DNA from: Pinus tabuliformis
Taxonomy: Eukaryota > Streptophyta > Pinopsida > Pinales > Pinaceae
DNA length: 64,000 nt
Direction: 5' to 3'
NCBI GenBank assembly: GCA_031772625.1
Contig: CM062819.1
Span: 826,334,503 to 826,398,502, forward strand
The notes under the pieces were generated by a model. The model saw only the letters and a program-made list of their open reading frames with translations. It had not been told where the DNA came from and did no database searches. The translations under genes were made by a program, and so were the position numbers. This document shows positions 11,694 through 22,800 of the stretch, piece by piece (position 1 is the first letter of the stretch; each line of letters starts with the position of its first letter).

Positions 11694-12660
11694 CTATAGA
11701 GAAATGTTTGAACCACCAAAGCATAATGCTTGATTTGTGGTACCTCTCAAATACCTGAGAATCCACTTCATCGCCATCCAATGTTCTTTTCCTGGATTGT
11801 TCATGTACCTGCTTACAACTCCCACTACATGTGCAATATCAAGCCTTGTGCAAACCATTGCATACATTAAGCTTCCAACTGCTGATGCATATGGAACTTT
11901 AGACATATGAGCCATTTCTTCTTGAGTCTTGGGACACGCCTCCTCACTTAATTTGAAATGGCTAGCCAAAGGTATACTAACTGGTTTTGCATTCTGCATA
12001 TTAAACCTTTTCAACACCTTTTCTATGTACTCACTTTGAGACAATGTTAATTTGCGATTCTTCCTGTCTCTAGTTATTCTCATACTAAGCATTTGTTTTG
12101 CAGCTCCCAAATCCTTCATTGCAAATGAATTTACCAATTTTCTTTTGAGCACATTTATTTATTGCATGTTAGACCCTGCAACAAGCATGTCATCTACATA
12201 CAATAACAATATAATATCACTGCCATCATTTTTCTTTTTCAGATAAACACAATGATTAGAGTGACATCTAGTATAACCTTGTTCATACCACTACCTTGCA
12301 GCCTGTTTTAAGCCATACAAGCTCTTCTTCAACCTGCACACTAGTTTCTCCTTCCCTTTTACCTCATATCCTTATGGCTGTTGCATATATCTCTCTTCCT
12401 CCAAATCCCCATGGAGAAAGGTTGTCTTTACATCTAACTGCTCAAGATGTAAATCTTCAACTGCTACTAGACTTAAAATAGTTCTGATTGAAGTCATTTT
12501 AACAACAGGAGAAAATATTTCATCAAAATCATTACCTTTCTTTTGTGCAAACCCATTCACCACAAGTCTAGCTTTGTACCTCTGTTTTCCTCCATCTTCT
12601 TCCTTCAACTTGTAAACCCATTTATTCTGCAATGTAGTTTTACCTGCAGGAAACCTGACT
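11694..12660 (-). pseudogene. Copia reverse transcriptase
   Basis: The readable order is NKWVYKLKEEDGGKQRYKAR, FDEIFSPVVKMTSIRTILSL, EQLDVKTTFLHGDLEEE, then KKSLYGLKQA and the catalytic LLLYVDDML (about 12210-12180, intact YVDD), followed by the thumb (GSLMYAMVCTRLDIAHVVGV). Stops interrupt it near 12290 and 12153. The Asp of QLDVKT and both Asp of YVDD are kept. The sequence is closest to TNT1-type enzymes that I know. It shares a frame with RNase H but is offset from integrase, so a frameshift lies between about 12640 and 12940. Confidence 0.88.
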
Positions 12661-12936
12661 AAGTCCCAATCTCGTTATGCATTAAGGAGTCCATCTCTTC
12701 TTCCATGGCTAGCTCCCACTTCTTCTTGCTTTCAACCTGCATTGCTTCTTCATAACATTCGAGTTCACCAGAATTAGTCAACAATAAATAATATAATGAA
12801 GGAGAGTATCGCTCAGGGGGTCTATTTATCTTGGTAGATCTTCTAACACCACTTTCAGGTGTTTGAAGTGCTTGTTGCTATTGTGGTTTTTGTTCTAGCT
12901 ATTGATCATTATGATTTTTAGGCACTGTCACTTTTC

Positions 12937-13910
12937 CTATGATATCATCAAGCACTGTGTATTCTCTGTTTTATTTTTCCTGTTTCTTTTCCTGTAGCTA
13001 ATCCTTATACAAAACCTTTTCACTAAATATGACATCTTTTCTCCTAATGATTTTGTGTTTTTCATAATCATAAAAGCGATAACCAAAATCATTAACAGCA
13101 TATCCAATAAAGGTACATTTCTTTCATTTTGCCTCAAGATTTGTTCTATTTTCGTTATTAATGTGGACAAAGGCTTCACAACCAAAAGTCTTTAAAAAGA
13201 GCAGTTTATCTTTTTACTTGTCCATGCCTCCTCGAGAATACCACCATCCAAGGAACTTGAAGGCCCTCTATTTATTAGATAAACAACAATATTTATAACA
13301 TCTGCTCAAAATTGTAAAGGAAATCCTGCATGCAATCTCATGCACCTTGCACGCTCCATGATTGTCCTGTTCATCCTTTATGACACACCATTTTCTTGTG
13401 GTGTTCCTAGAATTGTCTTCTCTCTGCGAATTCCATTCTCAGAACAGTACCTATCAAACTCTTTGCTGCAATATTCACCTCCATTATCTGATCTGAGACA
13501 CTTCAACCTTTTTCATGTCTCATTTTCAACCAAAGCTTTCCATTTCTTGAAAGTATCAAATACATCAGATTTATTTCGAATACAATAAATCCAGGTTTTT
13601 CAGGTTGCATCATCAATAAATGTAACATAATAATGAGAGCCACCAAGAGATGATCCCTGAGTAGGTCCCCATACATCTGTATGCACAAGCTCTAATTTTT
13701 CGCTCTTCTTTTCTTTCCCAACTCTAAGGAATCTGACTCTCTTCTGTTTTCCATAAACACAATTCTCACAGAATTTTAAATCAACATGCTTCAAACCTGG
13801 CAACAAATTTCTTGAGTGAAGAATCTGCATCCCCTTCTCACTCATGTGCCTGAGCCTATGATGCCACAATATTGTATCTTCTCCTGTAGAGGTTAAAGCA
13901 TTAACAAAAT
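12937..13910 (-). pseudogene. Copia integrase
   Basis: A GAG-pre-integrase segment (WHHRLRHMSEKGM, LHSRNLLPGL, CENCVYGKQ; 13869-13745) supplies the HHCC zinc ligands. The core follows: HTDVWGP with the first Asp (about 13690), [19 protein letters not shown] with the second Asp (about 13490) and PQENGV with the catalytic Glu (about 13400). A frame change lies near 13600 and a stop follows QENGV. The C-terminal part reaches about 12937. The DD35E enzyme would insert the cDNA and make the 5-bp duplications seen here. This copy is broken. Confidence 0.85.
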
Positions 13911-15115
13911 TAGAAATACCATTTCATAAATACAATGTACCAACCTTTTTGTCCTTTTGCTATTACCAGGAATCCTTTTGTGACCTTCCCGATTTTATCT
14001 GTGAAAGTAGTTACGCAACCTTCACCTCCCAACTGCCTTGTTGAAATCAGATTTTTCTTCAAATCTGGAACATGCCTTACCTCCTTCAATAACCACTGAT
14101 TTCCAATTTGTTTTTTTATGAAAACTATACCCATTCCAACGATTTTACAGGGTTTATCATCACCCAATCAAACCTGTCCAAAATCTCCTTGAACATAATC
14201 ATAAAAATGTTTCGTATTAGGTGTGGCATGGAATGAGGCCCCTGAATCTACCACCCAGGAATCAATAATATTTTCTAATGAAAGAATCAAAGCATCTTTC
14301 AACACATCACCTGTTACATTCACTTCATGCTTAGTTTCTTGCTGTGCGTCTCCTTCTTTTCTCTTCTGAGACTTGCAGTCTCTCTTCAGGTGTCCTTTCT
14401 TCTCGCATTTCCAGTAGACTATCCCTGATCTAGACTTGGATCTACCTTTTATTGACTTACTGCAATATCCTAGGCTCTTTCCTCTTTCCATTTTTCTTCC
14501 CCTAGTCTCTGCATTCAAAGCATTACCTGATGTCTCACCGGAACTTTTCCATCGCATTTCCTCACTAAGGATTGCACGGAAAACATCATCAAACTTTAAA
14601 TTACTAGATCTAGAGACAGAGTTACTGATGGCCATAACTAAACCATTCCAACTTTGTGGAAATGAGCACAGAAATAAAAAAGCCCTAACTTCATCATCAA
14701 AAGTTACCCCTACAAAACTTAACTGACTGGTAACTGTATTAAATTCATTTAAATGGTATGCAACAGATCCACCTTCTGACATCTTCATATTAAATAAATG
14801 CTTCATAAGAAATACCTTATTTGAAGCCGAGGGTTTTTCATATAGTTTCACCAATGTCGACATTAAACCCTCTGTTGTCGTTTCCTTTGAAATATTAAAC
14901 GATACCGATGCCGCTAGGCATAGCCGTATTGTTCCAAGTGCCTTTCTGTTGAGAATATTCCATTTTGTGTCTGTCATGCTCGTCAGCTTCTTTGTCATTC
15001 TGCTCAATGGTAGGTACAAATCTCTCTGATACAGATAATATTCCACCTGCATCTTCCATAGCTGGTAGTTTTTGCCATTGAATTTTTCGACCCTAAACCT
15101 ACCATCTTTCGCCAT
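13911..15115 (-). pseudogene. Copia gag and protease
   Basis: The ATG at 15115-15113 is 77 bases inside the 5' LTR and gives MAKDGRFRVEKFNGKNY; an in-frame GTG at 15124 only lengthens the frame. A UBN2-type gag core runs to about 14500. The zinc knuckle near 14415 reads YWKCEKKGHLKRDC, so the first of the four CCHC ligands is Tyr instead of Cys. The protease follows with WVVDSGASFHAT (about 14255-14220; catalytic DSGA intact). The frame is then cut by a TGA at 14168 (GQV, stop, LGDD) and resumes in the same frame to a stop at 13910. The open part is about 315 codons. Confidence 0.88.
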
Positions 15116-15172
15116 TGCTCCCACTTGAACCAGGAACCCTTCTCTCTCCTGTGCGTTTATCAGCCAAATAGA

Positions 15173-15190
15173 CCTTCAGATCTGATACCA
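15173..15190 (-). promoter_or_regulatory. Copia primer-binding site (initiator-Met tRNA type)
   Basis: On the minus strand TGGTATCAGATCTGAAGG starts two bases after the 5' LTR. TGGTATCAGA is the usual complement of plant initiator-Met tRNA used by Copia elements; the ATC after it departs from the common AGC. Confidence 0.85.
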
Positions 15191-15192
15191 GT

Positions 15193-15793
15193 TGTTAGAA
15201 AATTGTATATTACAGAGCAATGGAACACATAAAATATTGCAGAAATATAAATATAGAAAACACATAAAACAAGAGAGACACAGATATATGTGGTTCACTC
15301 AGTTTGGGCTACGTCCATGGAGAAACAACTAGTTCTTCTTTTTATATTATCCAGAAAACTGAAGAGATACAACCTACAGCAAATCTACTGTAACTCCCTC
15401 TTCACTCTTAATCTCTTCTCTCTTCCTCACTCAGAATACAGATCTACATAAACGCAATACAATTCCCTCATATATAGCGAGGGGTTTCCTTCTAAGGCAA
15501 AAAACCCTAAATTAAGCATAACTTCTACCGTCAGATCTTCACCTAATGAATGGCCCAAATTGACTACGAAATTACAACATTTTACAAGGTAATTTTACAT
15601 ATATTCCTAGCTTCGAGGGCGCTGCCCCCGATCCCCTCGCCAGGGGGGGCTCCCAAAAGGTAGTAGCCACCGCCCCCCCTTGGACCCCCCTACACCGAAT
15701 ATTTTATGGGCAGCATTGCTGCCGCATCTCAAACTGGGGTCCAATGTGGCAATACCTTTGAATACAGAAGATAATCAAGCTCCACACCCAACA
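15193..15793 (-). repeat. Copia 5' LTR
   Basis: In element orientation it begins TGTTGGGTGTGG and ends TTCTAACA. The TATA-like CTATATATG is at 15477-15469. It pairs with 10546-11141 and is flanked by CCAAT. Confidence 0.93.
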
Positions 15794-15798
15794 CCAAT

Positions 15799-16249
15799 AT
15801 GGACATGGTGCGACACATAGAAGTTGCATCTTCTCCCCAAACAAAAGGTTTGAAACTATTTTAAATAATTAAGAAAGTAAATATAATGACTTCAAATTAG
15901 AGAGGGGCTTGAGAGCTCCTACCTAGAAGAAATGAGACTGAAAATTGTCCACCAGAGTTCCTCAAATTGCTACTAGAAAATCAAGCTACAAATAGGGGTT
16001 TTTTCAAATTGGAGGTTAGTAAAATCAAATGTTAAAATAAAATGGATTTTTTCCTTTTTAAAGGCATGATTTGTTTTTATTTTTTTACTTTATCATTTTG
16101 TTTAATTTTCCTTAGTGTACCTCATTTTTATTCATTTTTTAGTTTATTTCTGGGCATATATGATGCTTTTTTTATTATTTAAGTGTGTGTAGATCACAAG
16201 TTAAGCAATGAAACATGATTATTTAGCATGAGCACACTTTTATCCTTTC
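15799..16249 (-). other. Continuation of the PMD-bearing repeat, copy 2
   Basis: Sequence resumes after the Copia insertion. On the minus strand a possible exon end CTTCTAG/GTAGGAGC lies near 15925, parallel to the CAG/GTATTT donor near 620 in copy 1, which would make this the upstream exon of copy 2. This is an inference only. The remainder is AT-rich and non-coding. Confidence 0.35.
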
Positions 16250-17768
16250 TCGAACTCAATAAATTCACAAAAAATTTCCTCGCTGGAGCTTTATTTTTTA
16301 TTTTTCAAACTCTCTAAATATGAAAACTCATCGAGCTTTACTTTCTTCGAGCTCACTAAAATTTTAAGTCGAAAGAATCATGTAAGATTTATATTTTATA
16401 CTTTTTTAAGACTTGCTAAATCTAAACAAAAAAGGTCATATTGGATTTTTATTTTCATTTATTTTCAAACCTTATGAACATGAAAAGGACATTTATTTAT
16501 TCCTTCTTTGGACCCGTAAAACTTAAACAATGAAGGACCCATCTATAAGTTGGGACTTAACCACTCCTTCCTAGGGTTTGTTAAAATTACTCCAAAGAAT
16601 GAGCTTATATTTCGAGCATATGTTATCCTCCTCAAGCTCACTTAATGATAAATAGGTAATTTCCAAAAATGGTGGGGGGAATTTAGGAAGGAAATATATA
16701 AAATATGTACACATTTTATGCCAGCAAGTCACTCTTGAACATGACACTCTTTCACTTCTTATGTCAAGGTTGGGAAATCTAATTGTCTCTTTTCTATCAT
16801 ATTCTTTTAAAAGTCTTACACTTTGGTATGTGATCCCTTTTTTTGAGTTATTGCTTCAAAGAAAGTTGTCGTCTCATCAATATGTTCAAGAGAATCGCAA
16901 CCTAAGTTTTCTAGTTTTTCACTGTTTTTAAGCATTGTATTGTGTTGATCATCTTTGAGCCAGTTATAAGTCACTCTATGATTTATTCTACTTCACACAT
17001 TTATACTAGTTTCATGTTTTTTATGGTGGATACATCAATTTCCTCCTAGGATGAATCAATTTCTATCAAATTCAGCACATTATCTAGGAAGCTAATTTAG
17101 AATCCACTCTGTACCTTGGAGCTTGCATGCCTCAAAGGCAAGTTTCCTCACCTTTGATAATAGGTTTACAACATTCACCTTTGATCAAATTATTCTATGA
17201 GTGTTCGGCTTCAAATAATATATTCACACTTAATAGAATTTACTAAATTACCTTAACGACCATTGTCATTATTGGTGGTTTCTTTCACCTGTTAACATTT
17301 TTCATTATTGATTGGTAATCTAACAGTTTCTACCATGTTTAACATCAACAAATTCATTCACATGGTTAGATTTGTACTATGGAAAGATAGAGGTGAATAC
17401 CCTTGATCCTATTTGTTACATCTAGTATGTGATGGAGTCATTTGATTATTTATGATTTTTTGATAGATCCACAATTTATGTATGGTGGCTATGTTCATAT
17501 TGAATCATGCGGTCATGGATCCACGATGTATGTTTCGTGGTCATTACCTTTCTCATTTGACATGGATCTTTTCATGTCAACAACTATGTTCTCAGTCACT
17601 TGTATTCTAAGTATGGAAATTCCTATCTTAGAGATGATATTATTGTATTGTAACTCTTTGATTTTTGTTGGTAGGTTTCCAACTAGTCTATTCATTTTTT
17701 CAATGATTTTGTACGATAAATTATTTTAATTATCAATCCTTTTCTAAATTCATAGTTTATGGGGAATT
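16250..17768 (+). repeat. Dispersed repeat, 3' internal region, copy 2
   Basis: Colinear with 1140-2527 (shared blocks listed there). It is richer in A and T than copy 1 and carries no convincing gene. The small ORFs at 17442-17729 on both strands have no family signature. Confidence 0.6.
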
Positions 17769-18715
17769 TTGTAACACATTATTTTCTTGCATTCATGGAA
17801 ATTAGTTTCATACCCCTATCCTTCATCATTTGAAGCATTATTTCCATTAATCCCTTAAGAATATGGAAGAAAATCCTTTCCTTACAAGGTGTAAATCTTG
17901 TTCAGATTCCTTTAAAAGTCCTATTTCAAAAAGATGTCATAGTTTGCACACTAAAAACATGTAACATAGATAATTTTCATATGTTTCATGACTATCAGGT
18001 GTGACATTGTCACAGGTTCTTATTTACAAGACATGACACTATTTTTACAAAGGAAAAAATAAAAATAATGAAAAGCTTCTAGAAGATAAGCCTTGTGGAT
18101 GACATCTATCATTATTACTTTCGATCTAATTCACATCCCTAATTTTTCTAGATCTTAACCTCCTCTCTTATCCTCATCTAAGTTTATAAATACAACCATA
18201 TTTCATTAAGAGAGGGCTCTTAGTTTATTTCATAAAGGCTTTGGCTCTAAGATTCTTATTGAAACTCTAATAAAGTATCCAACTTATGACCCTAAACCTT
18301 TTCAAAGTAAGGTGTTGAGATGAGGAATATATAGAAGGGGGCTCTATGACATCAAGGCATCGAGTTCTAACCACTTCCGTGTGATAATACAATTATACAT
18401 TGATTTCCCGCAATCTGTGTCTACGTTGGATGATTTTTGGTATATATATCCTTGATCATATATATAAGTCTCGACAGATCGTATTTGAATTATAAGTGTT
18501 TTTATTCTTATTTGTTTGTGTTGTATATATGTTTTTTCTTCATGATTATTGAAGAAAAGGTTGGAGTCTATGCCATTTCAGGAAGCTACCGAGGAAAAAA
18601 TCCAATAAGCAGGTACAAATCACTCATATTACTCCTCTCATTGGTGTTTTCATCTATGATTTGATTGCAATATACTTGTGGAAAGTTATTTATTCTTGTT
18701 TTTTGTTGTTCTAGA
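17769..18715 (+). mobile_element. Probable 3' LTR of the PMD-bearing repeat, copy 2
   Basis: It starts TGTAACAC after TTTATGGGGAATTT, matching the start of copy 1 at 2528. A TATA box lies at 18185-18193. The order of blocks follows copy 1 to about 18620. The right end is not clear and is set at the last similar sequence. Confidence 0.4.
18185..18193 (+). promoter_or_regulatory. TATA box of the putative LTR, copy 2
   Basis: TATAAATAC is at the position equivalent to 2991 in copy 1. Confidence 0.45.
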
Positions 18716-19026
18716 TATAGGTATAAGATCTAGGGAGATTGATCTTGTCTGCAAGAATGATTTATCCGATACAAGAACCCTCTTGTCACAAGCCTTGCTT
18801 TGTTATTCCAAATGTTTCCATTTGTTTCAAGAATCATTGGCTTGGTAGCCTTCATGATGTTGGGCATGGAATCCCACCAAGGCATGTTTTGGGGCTCAAA
18901 GCCCAAGTTTTGACCCAATCTTGTTGTAAAGCTCTGTGAATTGCGAGCGTAGGGCACAAAAAGTATGATGGAGTCACATGGTTGTCCACCCTAGCTTTGT
19001 AATGTAATTTCGGCTGGATAGACTTA

Positions 19027-19048
19027 CCCATGGTCTGCGGACCATGGG
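19027..19048 (+). promoter_or_regulatory. Perfect hairpin just upstream of the TATA box, 5' LTR of A
   Basis: CCCATGGTC, loop TGCG, GACCATGGG. The 3' LTR carries the same arms with loop CACA (50331-50352). The TATA box follows two bases later. Confidence 0.75.
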
Positions 19049-19050
19049 AT

Positions 19051-19060
19051 TATATAAATA
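19051..19060 (+). promoter_or_regulatory. TATA box of element A 5' LTR
   Basis: TATATAAATA lies just after the hairpin. The 3' LTR has TATAAATA at 50357-50364. This is the likely start region of the genomic transcript. Confidence 0.7.
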
Positions 19061-19437
19061 GAGCGAGGATCTAAGTGTAAAAGAAGAAGAAGTAGAGAGA
19101 TAGGAAGAGAGGCTTAGGAAGTAAGTTGAAGTGTGTCTTTGGTTCGTAGAGTAGGAAAAGGCTCTATAGCTGAGTGCGCAGGGTGGAGTTGAGTCTGTAA
19201 CCAAGGAAGGAATTAATAAAGAGAAGTTTTATCATAATTCTGTGTATATGTTCTTGGGTTAATGCATGTTTGATATAATTTGCAAATATAATATTTATTT
19301 ATTGTGTGCACCTGTATGAATGGTTTATGTTGTTAAGTATTACTCAAAGCATGCAAGTAGGCTAAAATAGTCAACTAACAGTGGAATACTAGTAAGGCTT
19401 TTGGTAATAACATAGAAGCACAGTGTTTAGCCCCTGA

Positions 19438-20595
19438 GTAGGTGTGATGTAGGAAATGTTCCCTTTGCGGACAGAGGAAACCCCTTTAGCCCTAGAGTGG
19501 GTCTAGTCACAGCAAGACAAAACAACAATCAATTTCCTTAAACAGTCATTGTCGAAAGAGCCTACCTCAAACTGATGTTCAATGGAGCTTTCGTTGTACC
19601 GCTTCAGCTATTGTTTCCTTTTATTTGATGAACAATTTACCTGAAACAACACAAGAGAACAACAAAACATGTAATGGAAAACAACAATGATATATTTACT
19701 TACAGAGTCAAGGGACCATAAGCTATCAAGTATATTTTACACAAGACATAGGAAATCATCATTGATTGTATTAAAATGAATCAAAAGAAAATCTTACAAC
19801 CAAGCCTTCACGTTGCAAGCCTTCTCGAAGGGTCCAGTCGGTATGTTTCTTCAAGCATTCAATCTCAAAAGGGTCTCCAAAATGGATGATAAATCTCTCT
19901 CACTCACAAGATCTAGTACAAAGCTAAGGCAATCCACAACCAATTGCTAAACTGTCAGCAATTCACACTGCAAACTCACACCAAAAGCTAGCTAATTTTC
20001 TCCAATCCAAAATCCAAGAACTAGCTGATCATAGCAATGGGGAGTGCTTTTATAGGAGGAGGAGACTCCATGAAATGAGGGAGAAGGAGTTTATCCTCAA
20101 GGAAGGCTTCTCAAAAGGTGCAACTACCATCCCAGACGAGGAAAGGTGAACTCCCTTGACCCAGAAACTAGCTCTAGAATCACCCAGAAGCATTATGTTT
20201 GAACTAATTCGCCATATCTGGATCGTCGTAAGTCATACACTAGGGCTCAGTGACGATGTCACAAGGAAGCAGTGTATTCAGACAAATCATCATAAGAAGG
20301 ATCTTTAGGACTTGCGTTGAGCCCTAAAATTCGACTGTTGCAGGAAATCGATGTACCCCTGCGACGACAGTGCGACCTTATAGTTCAACACAAAGAATCA
20401 TCGCAAGAATTATAATGCTCACTTGCGACGATGTAGAAACATAGTTAAAAGGGTCAATCTTTAGGATTAGAGAGCACTTGCTTAATCTTCTTGAATGAGT
20501 GGAAAGATATGGACATGTTTATTTGTTGTATGACACAGTGGAGATGTCGCTCGGGGACTGGTGAGGTCAGTGACAAATTACTGTGTAACAGTAGG
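19438..20595 (-). mobile_element. Solo LTR inside the 5' LTR of element A
   Basis: The insert is 19443-20590 (1148 bp) flanked by GTAGG at 19438-19442 and 20591-20595. On the plus strand it begins TGTGATG and ends TGTAACA. A minus-strand TATAAAAG at 20054-20047 indicates that its sense strand is minus. No coding domain or second LTR is present, so an internal region was probably lost by LTR-LTR recombination. The family is not otherwise represented in the window. Confidence 0.85.
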
Positions 20596-20895
20596 GCTGC
20601 GCGAAGGTAGTATATCAAGATGCGAGGTATGGGAAAGTGCACGAAGTGACTTGCGCACAAGGTCAAACCGCGGACCACTTGAACTCATCAAACATCTCCA
20701 GGGTGCGGAAACCTAGTTCTATCACCCTCCCTTACTACTTCGGGTGGTACCTCAGTCCGCGCTCCGCGAACTGTTGCCAAAAGGGCCAGTAGTACTAGGA
20801 TTTGTTTGGTTAACTTAACTTTGAACTTGGGTCAGGCCCCAACAATCCAACAAATGTTTTTGTTTCCAGGACTGGTATCTACATAGAGATGTCTG

Positions 20896-21264
20896 ATGTC
20901 GCATCACTCGAATCCGACAAAGAAGGGAATTGAAGAGTGGTTGGACAGAAATATTCACGAGTTCGCGACACAGGAAAATAGGAATCTGCGATTATCAAAG
21001 GAAGAGTGGTTAGATTGCTACTTATATATGGAAATCCATGAAATTTTCTTTGCATCCTTCCCCTCTAAGTTGTACGAGTGGATCGTGAAGCTAGCAGACA
21101 GTCAAGGGAGGTGTAGGCTCGACAAACCTATTGTGTGGACTCTAGATTTGGTGCATAGACTCGAAGCATCAAAAGATAAGGTCACACGTGCTGTGGATCA
21201 CTGGCTTGATCAAAATATAGGAGGGTTTATCACCGAGTTTGCGGTAGATACTTCAGTCAGCTAG
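20896..21264 (+). CDS. Element A N-terminal gag-region ORF
   Basis: A 122-codon frame starts 43 bases inside the 5' LTR. It contains two copies of a short motif: EEWLDRNIHEFATQENR and DHWLDQNIGGFITEF, separated by a charged helical region with EEWLDCYLYMEIHEIFF. I do not recognise a family. Its position directly after the LTR and before the gag core suggests a gag leader or separate small protein of the element. The stop at 21262-21264 is followed by about 350 non-matching bases before the gag core. It may be the broken N-terminus of a longer polyprotein. Confidence 0.45.
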   Translation: MSHHSNPTKKGIEEWLDRNIHEFATQENRNLRLSKEEWLDCYLYMEIHEIFFASFPSKLYEWIVKLADSQGRCRLDKPIVWTLDLVHRLEASKDKVTRAVDHWLDQNIGGFITEFAVDTSVS

Positions 21265-21620
21265 AGCAAAGCGGAACGACATTTCCTCAAAGGACCATGA
21301 GGTAAGTACATTAAATCTTTGAACACTTGGATTAAGATGCTACTGTGTGAAAAACAGGTTATGCGAATAAATTGATGTTTGGGGCTACATGAAGTGGGAG
21401 GATCTACAGAAAGGAAGGTAGTGTAGAACTAGAAACTAGCCCCTTGATTTCACCTCTGTGAGAAAGCGAGGAAAAGCTCGCAAAGGTTTCACCAAGAAGT
21501 GCAATCAGTTTGATAAAATAGTGAATTCCGTGCATACCACCCCCACCTACACCACCACCAGTTTCACCATCTTCACCCCTGTCTTCACCCACACCACCTC
21601 CACCACCCCCACAGTTCAAT

Positions 21621-22793
21621 ATGGCAAGCACAATAAAGTTGGTAGTGTTCAAAGGAGTAGGGAATGAAGATCTGAACCAGTTTTGGTTCGTGGTAAAGGC
21701 TGTATGGGAAGCGCAGGGAGTCACGAATGACAATATAAAGAAAGCAACATTGGTTAGCACTCTGCAGGATCATGCCCTAACTTGGTACATTAAGCATTCC
21801 AATGACAATCCAAACGCAGGGATCGCAGATATCCAAGCCACGTTAAATAGGTAAATTTAGCAAGCCAAAATCAGAGACAGTCGATTATTGGATTTAAGGA
21901 AATCGCGATGCTTCCAGGCGAGACCCCTTGGGAGTTGGATCAGAGACTAAAGTGTACAATTCGGGAAGCCAATATGACCTTGACAAATGGGCAACACTGC
22001 GCATGTTTTGTAGCATCGCTAACACTGATCTAAGGAACACGTTTTCATAGTAGAAGCTAACCACTCAAGCCAAGACCTTGGAGATCACAATGAGACTGCA
22101 CGAGACCCCAATACAAGATCCTAACCTGGGAGTTCAACAGATCCACGCACAGTTGAAAAACTTGTGCCTTGAGATGCAGAGTTTGAAATAAGATAGGACA
22201 GCTCGCCTAGAAGCACGCGAGGTATGGTGCGTCAAGTGCAAAAGCCAGGGACATGATAAGGACCATTTTCCAGTCTTTGTGAACTACCTTGCAGGAGGAG
22301 TACCAATGCCATTAAGACCAGAGCCACAAGCAGGACTGAGTGCGGCACCTGCATTATGGTGTGCGATATGTCAGATAGGAGGAAAGCATGCTACAGATAA
22401 CTTCCATCTATTACAGAAGTATACGCAAAATTCCCAATAGTTGTCTTGTAATTTCTGCAGGTCAGTAGGCCACGATGAGCGTACCTGTAGAAGTTATGAA
22501 CTGATGATAGATCAGACTCCTACGTACAGAGTTTAGATTGAAACACAGGCCCTCGATCAAAATGCATGCATGGCGCGAGCTGGATTTCAGGGGCGCAGAC
22601 GAGGTTGAGTAAGAATAGGGCCAGGAAGGGGTCGCGAACAGCTGATTTGTTACAATTGCGGAGGGCCAGGGAATTATGCCCATGATTGTACAAATCTGAC
22701 AAGACCATCATGCTTATATCATACCCAGTTTGATCATGAGATGGAGGACTGTCCCACACTGATAGCGAGGTTGCACGATAAAGGAGTGCTCTA
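21621..22793 (+). pseudogene. Element A gag with five zinc-knuckle modules
   Basis: A Ty3-type gag core starts MASTIKLVVFKGVG (21621), with FWFVVKAVWEAQG and LQDHALTWY. It is readable in shifting frames to about 22190. Five Cys/His modules follow: CVKCKSQGHDKDHF (about 22226), CAICQIGGKHATDNF (about 22360), CNFCRSVGHDERTC (about 22450), CYNCGGPGNYAHDC (about 22648) and CLYHTQFDHEMEDC (about 22711). Only the third is a standard CCHC knuckle. In the first and second the last Cys is Phe, in the fourth the His is Asn, and the fifth is CHHC-like. Gag packages the RNA. The stops between modules make it a pseudogene. The first knuckles could have decayed or could be a family feature. Confidence 0.7.
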
Positions 22794-22800
22794 ACCTCCC

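Larger units (their letters stand above)
10541..15798 (-). mobile_element. Complete Ty1/Copia retrotransposon (Tork/TNT1-like), minus strand
   Basis: Both LTRs (10546-11141 and 15193-15793), the primer-binding site, the polypurine tract, all Copia coding domains in Copia order (gag, protease, integrase, reverse transcriptase, RNase H) and a perfect TSD (CCAAT at 10541-10545 and 15794-15798) are present. It interrupts the region upstream of PMD-like copy 2. The LTRs are roughly nine-tenths identical by eye, with several dozen substitutions, so the insertion is not recent. The polyprotein has at least two frameshifts and several stops, so it could move only with help from another copy. A solo LTR of the same family lies at 32926-33553. 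Confidence 0.95.
18858..20852 (+). repeat. Element A 5' LTR (interrupted)
   Basis: LTR sequence lies at 18858-19442 and 20591-20852, split by a solo LTR. It matches the 3' LTR at 50151-51002 over its whole length, including the last 8 bases after GGCCCCAACA that place the true end at CCAACA (20852). The internal region starts with a TTTCCAG acceptor-like run and TGGTATC at 20873. No standard primer-binding site abuts the LTR. Confidence 0.9.

Noticed and set aside
18730..18957. Minus-strand ORF with NKARLVTRGF, like Copia reverse transcriptase
   Set aside because: Only about ten residues match, and the frame crosses the LTR boundary of element A at 18858. I see no other Copia motif beside it.
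21404..21773. Minus-strand Gly-rich ORF opposite the gag region of A
   Set aside because: It is the complement of a CACCAC low-complexity stretch (21540-21610) upstream of the gag start.
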